Positions 6,605 to 10,433 of a stretch of 10,433 bases of DNA are shown piece after piece. The DNA is taken from contig DAOWJC010000055.1 of the NCBI GenBank assembly GCA_030640595.1, forward strand, positions 1 through 10,433, written 5' to 3'. Numbering within the stretch: position 1 is the stretch's first letter; each line of letters begins with the position of its first letter. Under the pieces are notes generated by a model. That model worked only from the letters and a program-made list of their open reading frames with translations, ran no database searches and was not told where the DNA came from. A program made the translations under genes and the position numbers. The stretch comes from Dehalococcoidia bacterium (GTDB taxonomy: Bacteria; Chloroflexota; Dehalococcoidia; Dehalococcoidales; DAOWJC01).

Positions 6605-8233
6605 TTACACTTTTGCCTTCTGCCCTGCCTTTACTGTTACTTTGCCAGCGGTATCGATCAGGAAGTCTATGGTATCATCAGCTGGGTTGATGTGAGGCGG
6701 CTTCAGTTGAGTCAGGTCAGCACCGGAGGCTTGCTGCCTTTGCTTATAGAGTTGAAAGGCATTTTGGGGAAGTAGGGTGACCTCTAGCGGTCTTAAACCG
6801 GTAAATGATTCTAACTCAGCATAGGGAGTATCTAATTTTCTGAGCTCCTCATCGACGGAGGCGGCTGCCTGCTCAGCGGTAACATATCCGTTTTCCTTGA
6901 GTTCAATGTATAGGTGCAATGCTGGTTTATCCTTGGCCTCCTTACGTGCTGTCCAATCCGCATAAGCCAATCCAGTGTTCTCTATAGCTTGCCAGATAAT
7001 TTTCTCCGATAGTCGGGTAAAACCGGCTATGTCAATCTGGTCATCCACGCGGGAGAGGAAGACCATCTGAGGGATGTCTATATTGAGCTGTTCATTGCGC
7101 AGTGATGTTATTTCAATCAAGTGTCCCAGTCTATATCGGACAAATGGGCCACCGTGGAAACTAGTAATGACCAGCTCATAGTTACCTGGTTTAACCTCAT
7201 CCAGTAAAAGAGTTGACGGCTGATATGTGGGGTCTTCCCTAGATTTAATACTTTCCTCTTCAGGAATAAACTCAAAGAAATTGAGGTGGGGTATGAAGGT
7301 CATACCCTGGTGGTCCCAAGTTTGCGTGGCAATGAAGACGGTCTCGGTGGAGCCGTGAAATTCCAGCGGCTCTCTGCCCCACATTTCTTTAATTTTTTCT
7401 CTATAGATAGAGCTATCTATGCCAAATGTGATTAGGCCCCTGAGTGACCATAAGTCTTTAGGCAGTAAGGAGCGATGAGCCAACTTACTTTTTACTAGTC
7501 CTCTTACCAAGCGAGCTATTGCTTTGGGTCTTTTGAGCAAAGCCTTGATGCTGGTGTTGTTGCTTTTTTGACTGAAGCGGTCACCTATGGCTATGGCAAC
7601 GCTGGAGAGGGCAATGCATACATCCAACCCCTCAGATAGAGCCAACCCAAAGCCCTGCTGCATCCTCTCCTCAAAAGACATTTTTTCCGCTTCCTCTACC
7701 GGTGGCAAGAAATCAAATAGTTCATGGGGAAAAACATGAGCCATTGTGCCAGTGGCGTAGGGTGGGGGAGCCATTCCATAGAGAACCTTATCATGCTCCT
7801 TGAGGGCAATTTCATTCCTTTGCTTGCAACTGGAGAAAAATAGCAGAGCAAATATTAGTAACTCCATCTCTTTGAGTTGCTCGGTAGTGACCGGAGCCCA
7901 CCGGAAAGGATACTCGCCAGACTTGCCTGAGGTATACTGCCACAGGGCTGGTTTCATGGGCAACACATCCTCCCTCTTCTTGAGGAGGTAAGGGGCGTAG
8001 TCGTCATAGGTGGTGAGGGGAACCCTCTCCCGGAACTCTTCCACATTGTAAGGATCGGCTCCGTTCATAATATAGCGGCCCAGTTCGCATCTCTTTAGAA
8101 GCTCTAACTGTTCCGAAAGAAGCCGCTGCTGAATCTTCATAAAATCCTCAAGACTCAGGTCAATAAATCCGCAGCACCTCCGCCATAGTTCTTCGTATCT
8201 GCCTTGCTTGAGTAGTTCATCTGCTGTAGCCAT
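6605..8233 (-). CDS. GH3 auxin-responsive-promoter family protein (ANL-like acyl-adenylating enzyme)
   Basis: A 542-residue protein of the GH3 family, which in plants joins amino acids to carboxylic hormones through an acyl-adenylate; bacterial members are largely uncharacterised. Seen: an N-terminal helical part (1-95), the phosphate-binding loop TSGKSGE (101-107), MAPPPYATGTMAHVFPHELF (154-173), the adenine-side block EFHGSTETVFIATQT (291-305), the hinge-side motif RYRLGH (366-371), and the C-terminal SRVDDQIDIAGFTRLSEKIIWQAI (394-417). Most ANL and GH3 enzymes have Asp where this one has His371 (usually YRxGD). This Asp normally holds the ATP ribose, so activity may be altered. The start ATG has GGGAGG 7 nt upstream. 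It lies 26 bp after the membrane methyltransferase gene, so the two likely form an operon. The substrate cannot be read from the sequence; a modified acid, lipid or amino-acid conjugate is possible. Confidence 0.85.
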   Translation of the reverse strand: MATADELLKQGRYEELWRRCCGFIDLSLEDFMKIQQRLLSEQLELLKRCELGRYIMNGADPYNVEEFRERVPLTTYDDYAPYLLKKREDVLPMKPALWQYTSGKSGEYPFRWAPVTTEQLKEMELLIFALLFFSSCKQRNEIALKEHDKVLYGMAPPPYATGTMAHVFPHELFDFLPPVEEAEKMSFEERMQQGFGLALSEGLDVCIALSSVAIAIGDRFSQKSNNTSIKALLKRPKAIARLVRGLVKSKLAHRSLLPKDLWSLRGLITFGIDSSIYREKIKEMWGREPLEFHGSTETVFIATQTWDHQGMTFIPHLNFFEFIPEEESIKSREDPTYQPSTLLLDEVKPGNYELVITSFHGGPFVRYRLGHLIEITSLRNEQLNIDIPQMVFLSRVDDQIDIAGFTRLSEKIIWQAIENTGLAYADWTARKEAKDKPALHLYIELKENGYVTAEQAAASVDEELRKLDTPYAELESFTGLRPLEVTLLPQNAFQLYKQRQQASGADLTQLKPPHINPADDTIDFLIDTAGKVTVKAGQKAKV

Positions 8234-8259
8234 TTTATTTCCTCCCTTAAGCCCAGACT

Positions 8260-8838
8260 TTAGGCTCTAGCTTGTTTTAGTGAATTTATGAAGGCATTTA
8301 AGCTCTGTCGATTTGGCACTAGCATTGGTGTTTCCTGCCGGTAACTATCATAGCCATCGAACATCCTGCCGAAGAAAAACTTGTCCTGTATAATGACCAA
8401 TACTATGTCCAGCAAAATGAATATTGGCGTGGCTATAAGTAGAAGGCTAGACTTTGAAACTAGAATTAAAGAGAGCATTAGCAGGATGAACCAATGCACC
8501 CCTGGGTGCCGAACCAGAGCATATAGCCCGGTTCTTATTAGCTTATCGCTGACACCAGTGGCAATATATGTCTTGTGGAAGGGAAGGTTGATAAACAGGG
8601 AATATATCAGCAGAAGGAGAGATATTGTTAGTAGTGCCCCGCCTAGCCAGGTAGACCATATGGGTAATGGCAGCTTATCCGACTGGAGACATGCCATCAC
8701 TAGGGCGTAGCCCAGTAGGCCGCTACCCACAATCCAGGTAAAAGGCTTTGCCACTGGCAACCTTTTTAGGGAGACGATGTCGAAAAGATGAATTACCAGG
8801 AAACCAAGACAACCCATCGCTAGTAAATCATAATACAT
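8260..8838 (-). CDS. ICMT/PEMT-like integral membrane methyltransferase family protein
   Basis: A 192-residue membrane protein with about five hydrophobic helices (near 4-20, 33-50, 63-83, 113-128 and 130-150). The conserved SAM-binding block of the isoprenylcysteine and phospholipid methyltransferase families is visible: LIRTGLYALVRHPGVHW (100-116), then FFFGRMFDGYDSYRQETPMLVPN (154-176), resembling the canonical EE..L...FG.EY..Y....P..IP. The usual Glu pair is replaced by Gln151-Asp152. It probably methylates a lipid or a small molecule within the membrane; the substrate is unknown. The ATG at 8838 has only a close, weak ribosome-binding site (TAGGA), and a weak promoter-like TACAAA nearly abuts it, so a leaderless start is possible. 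The first Met also fits the membrane topology. It precedes the GH3 gene by 26 bp. Confidence 0.75.
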   Translation of the reverse strand: MYYDLLAMGCLGFLVIHLFDIVSLKRLPVAKPFTWIVGSGLLGYALVMACLQSDKLPLPIWSTWLGGALLTISLLLLIYSLFINLPFHKTYIATGVSDKLIRTGLYALVRHPGVHWFILLMLSLILVSKSSLLLIATPIFILLDIVLVIIQDKFFFGRMFDGYDSYRQETPMLVPNRQSLNAFINSLKQARA

Positions 8839-8959
8839 TCCTATTTGTAACTATCGCAGGTTGTCTTGGTAATGGGAAGTGATTGTGTTCTAGAAGATAG
8901 TTCTATTTGAGGGGGTAGTTCGCTGAGGATGAGGCTGTTAGAAGTTAATAGAGGCTTGA

Positions 8960-9283
8960 TTAGAGGTTTTTAGCTTTGCTGCCAGAGCTACCGAGGGATT
9001 GTAGTTTCTGGCTTAATTCCTCAAAAGTCTTATCCTTTGGTTGCTTACCCAGTTCTAGGCCATAGCTAATAAAGAAGTCAAGGAAGTTTCGTAAAAGCTC
9101 CCTTGTTCCCTGCTGGAACTGATTAAATTCTTCCTTGGTTATATAGTTTTGTTTCCCAGAGTCTTCCTTCAAACAGCTATCAATAAGAAAGTTAATGAAG
9201 TCGGAACGGTTCATGTCACCGCGATTTTCGTCCACTTTCCTTACTACTTCGGTATCAACTATTAGCATTCTTTTCTCTGACAT
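8960..9283 (-). CDS. Small protein with ribbon-helix-helix-like N-terminus
   Basis: A 107-residue hypothetical protein. Residues 5-39 (a beta strand RMLIVDTEVVRKV, then a first helix and RGDMNRSDFINFLIDSCL) match the shape of a CopG/Arc-type ribbon-helix-helix DNA-binding domain, including the helix-capping N-RSDF. The rest (45-95) is polar and helical, with FQQGTRELLRNFLDFFISYGLELGK possibly serving oligomerisation or partner binding. The start is well supported by AAAAGGAG 6 nt before the ATG. It follows the winged-helix gene by 96 bp in the same direction and probably belongs to the same unit. RHH is a pattern judgement; an unrelated helical protein is the alternative. Confidence 0.65.
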   Translation of the reverse strand: MSEKRMLIVDTEVVRKVDENRGDMNRSDFINFLIDSCLKEDSGKQNYITKEEFNQFQQGTRELLRNFLDFFISYGLELGKQPKDKTFEELSQKLQSLGSSGSKAKNL

Positions 9284-9320
9284 GGAACACTCCTTTTATG
9301 ATTTGTTGCAAACAAAGAGC

Positions 9321-9347
9321 AACCTGAAGAATCTGCTTCCCCAGGTT
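9321..9347 (-). other. Weak hairpin between the winged-helix and RHH genes
   Basis: AACCTG (9321-9326) pairs with CAGGTT (9342-9347). An inner AAG/CTT pairing gives about nine base pairs with a 3-nt bulge. On the minus strand it is followed by GCTCTTTGTTTG. It could be an attenuator that lowers expression of the second gene, but the tail is too poor in T for a confident terminator. Confidence 0.25.
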
Positions 9348-9379
9348 ACCCTAAAAATCAACAAACTTAAAATTAGCCG

Positions 9380-9646
9380 TCATTGGTCAAGCCAGCCAAG
9401 CATTGCCATTACACTATCTATACTTTTAAGCAACTTCAAACCCAGCTCAGTCACTTGATAGGTTACAACTGGATTACCAACCTCCACTTTATCAATAAAG
9501 CCGTGGCTCATCAGAAAGCCAAGATACTTCTGTATTTGGCTGTAGCTCATATTGGCGCTGTACATAATCTCTGTCTTGCCAGCACCGTTTTCCCCCACCT
9601 TCAACATATCAGCTATTATCTCGATATTGGACCGTCTATTGTTCAT
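9380..9646 (-). CDS. HTH_45-type winged-helix DNA-binding protein
   Basis: An 88-residue single-domain winged helix. RRSNIEIIADMLKVGENGAGKTEIMYSANMSYSQIQKYLGFLMSHGFID (4-52) is the typical start of the archaeal-type HTH_45 family: helix 1, the K-T-EIMY-ANMSYSQ helix-turn-helix, and the recognition helix. VGNPVVTYQVTELGLKLLKSID (57-78) forms the wing and last helix. Such proteins usually act as small transcriptional regulators. The ATG at 9646 is preferred: the G-run at 9653-9658 lies 6 nt before it but directly abuts the other in-frame ATG (9652), which would only add MK. A paired dyad operator lies about 100 bp upstream, and the RHH-like gene follows in the same direction. The target genes are unknown. 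Confidence 0.85.
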   Translation of the reverse strand: MNNRRSNIEIIADMLKVGENGAGKTEIMYSANMSYSQIQKYLGFLMSHGFIDKVEVGNPVVTYQVTELGLKLLKSIDSVMAMLGWLDQ

Positions 9647-9681
9647 CTTCATCCCCCCGTGCCCTTTTGTTTCGAGCTTTC

Positions 9682-9687
9682 ATTGTA
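9682..9687 (-). promoter_or_regulatory. Possible -10 element of the winged-helix gene
   Basis: TACAAT on the minus strand, 35 nt upstream of the start. There is no good -35 (GTATCT at 17 bp), as at the other operator-bearing promoter. The predicted start near 9675 would put the dyads at about -76 to -113, roughly one helical turn further out than in copy A. Tentative. Confidence 0.3.
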
Positions 9688-9750
9688 ATAGCTCAGGTAG
9701 TTAGAGATACTAACTCCTACTGCTTCCTGTTAACCCTAAGAATAGCTTTA

Positions 9751-9788
9751 TGAGCTAAAAGGGTCAATTTAGTGAGCCCAAAGGCTTA
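9751..9788. promoter_or_regulatory. Tandem palindromic operator, copy B
   Basis: Two 16-bp dyads, TGAGCTAAAAGGGTCA (9751-9766) and TGAGCCCAAAGGCTTA (9773-9788), start 22 bp apart with an ATTTAG linker. Copy A has the same architecture, period and near-identical linker (ATTTAA). It lies 98-104 bp upstream of the winged-helix start, against 100 bp for copy A. Likely a binding site for a shared dimeric regulator. Confidence 0.7.
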
Positions 9789-10038
9789 CTTTTAGGATGA
9801 TATACCTTTTGTCAGTAGCTGTCAAGGGGATGTGCAAACAATATCTATCAATTTTATAAGGGGAGCACTTGCTAGTCAGGGGGTTGAAAAGAAGAGAGCC
9901 TCCTCAGAATCCCGGGATGGCGCTAAAGGCTAATCTTAGGATTATCTACATTGCTTTACTTATTATCCCAGGGGCACTTGCAGATATTTCACCATATTTC
10001 TACTATGACTTCTTCTCTGCCACTTTGGTGCCCATTGA

Positions 10039-10433
10039 TTAACTTGTCTTCAGCTCGGCTAGTTCTGGTTCTTTAGCTGGGCTATCCTGCTTTAGAGTTA
10101 CTAGGAGCTCTTTCTGAGGACGCGCTTGTGGTTCGGTTACGATTTTCCTGGGAAAACCAGCAAACTTGTTTTTTGCTCCTGGCTCCTCCCTCACACTGTC
10201 TACATCGGGCATCTTTCCCAATCTATCTATAATATTCACCAGCGGGGCGGCCCTTCGCAGCAGGATAGTAATGGCAGTGGCTCTGTCCCAGGAGCCAACT
10301 TGTTGCATGATGGTTGCCTCAAGCGCCTCCTCCATGTGATAAATGAATCTCAGTAACCGAGCTGCATCAACCGGTGGAGGTATAACCAACTCTGCCACTT
10401 TGTCCAAGGGGCCAGCGCCTTCGACTTCTGGTA
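10039..10433 (-). CDS. C-terminal part of a protein with the same unrecognised domain as the atypical response regulator (5' end outside window)
   Basis: An open frame runs in from the right edge for 130 residues to a TAA at 10039. It shares VIPPPVDAARLLRF, a following EEAL, QQVGSW, ITILL and IIDRLGKMPDVD with residues 161-222 of the response regulator at 2688-3476. I count about 26 identical residues out of 62. The tail also matches (RPQKELLVTLKQD against RPRKTIFVTLEKN). A TTG at 10407 could serve as a start, but the frame stays open upstream (PEVEGAGP), so the gene very likely extends beyond the window. By analogy its missing N-terminus may be a receiver domain; that is inference. The domain's function is unknown; alternating hydrophobic strands and helices suggest an alpha/beta-sandwich fold. 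Confidence 0.75.
   Translation of the reverse strand, partial: PEVEGAGPLDKVAELVIPPPVDAARLLRFIYHMEEALEATIMQQVGSWDRATAITILLRRAAPLVNIIDRLGKMPDVDSVREEPGAKNKFAGFPRKIVTEPQARPQKELLVTLKQDSPAKEPELAELKTS

Noticed and set aside
8258..8267. CTTTAGGCTC, a 10-base match to half of the operator dyad
   Set aside because: It lies at the stop codon of the methyltransferase gene and its spacer, lacks the second arm and has no partner 22 bp away.
1..10433. CRISPR arrays, tRNA or rRNA genes, insertion sequences
   Set aside because: I saw no regularly spaced repeats, no clear cloverleaf or rRNA motif, and no transposase reading frame or terminal inverted repeats on either strand.

Overview
Every supported gene in this window lies on the minus strand, so reading from right to left follows transcription. 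The gene families present are a 7TM-GAF HisKA_3 sensor kinase, NarL-type regulators, a bacterial GH3-like adenylating enzyme, an HTH_45 winged-helix protein and an ICMT-like membrane methyltransferase. Together they recall Dehalococcoidia-type Chloroflexota or a similar uncultured anaerobe. That lineage call rests on remembered family distributions, not on a search.

Layout in transcription order: (1) 10433-10039, the 3' end of a gene with an unrecognised C-terminal domain. (2) 9646-8960, two small DNA-binding-type proteins (winged helix, then ribbon-helix-helix) behind a tandem palindromic operator. (3) 8838-6605, an ICMT-like membrane methyltransferase followed 26 bp later by a GH3-family protein, closed by a strong intrinsic terminator at 6501-6535. 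(4) 6390-3682, a sensor histidine kinase and NarL-type response regulator. The kinase stop codon touches the regulator start codon, and a near-consensus sigma-70 promoter lies upstream. (5) 3476-2688, a second response regulator. Its receiver is about 76% identical to the first, but its output half is the same unrecognised domain as in (1), and a near-copy of the operator from (2) lies upstream. (6) 2687-2331, a 357-nt stretch with no convincing gene but some nested dyad symmetry. (7) 2260-906, a DUF72 protein and a rhodanese lipoprotein. (8) 810-1, the 5' part of polA behind an extended -10 promoter that probably gives a leaderless mRNA.

The main biological interest is the regulatory network. 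The kinase/NarL-regulator pair adjoins a regulator that shares its receiver but has swapped the HTH for an unknown, possibly alpha/beta-sandwich domain. A relative of that domain occurs at the right edge. Two promoters about 6 kb apart carry the same 38-bp element, two 16-bp dyads exactly 22 bp apart, about 100 bp upstream of the start codon. One precedes the atypical regulator and the other precedes the winged-helix/RHH pair. A simple model, which is inference, is that one dimeric regulator, perhaps the NarL-type protein encoded here, controls both units.
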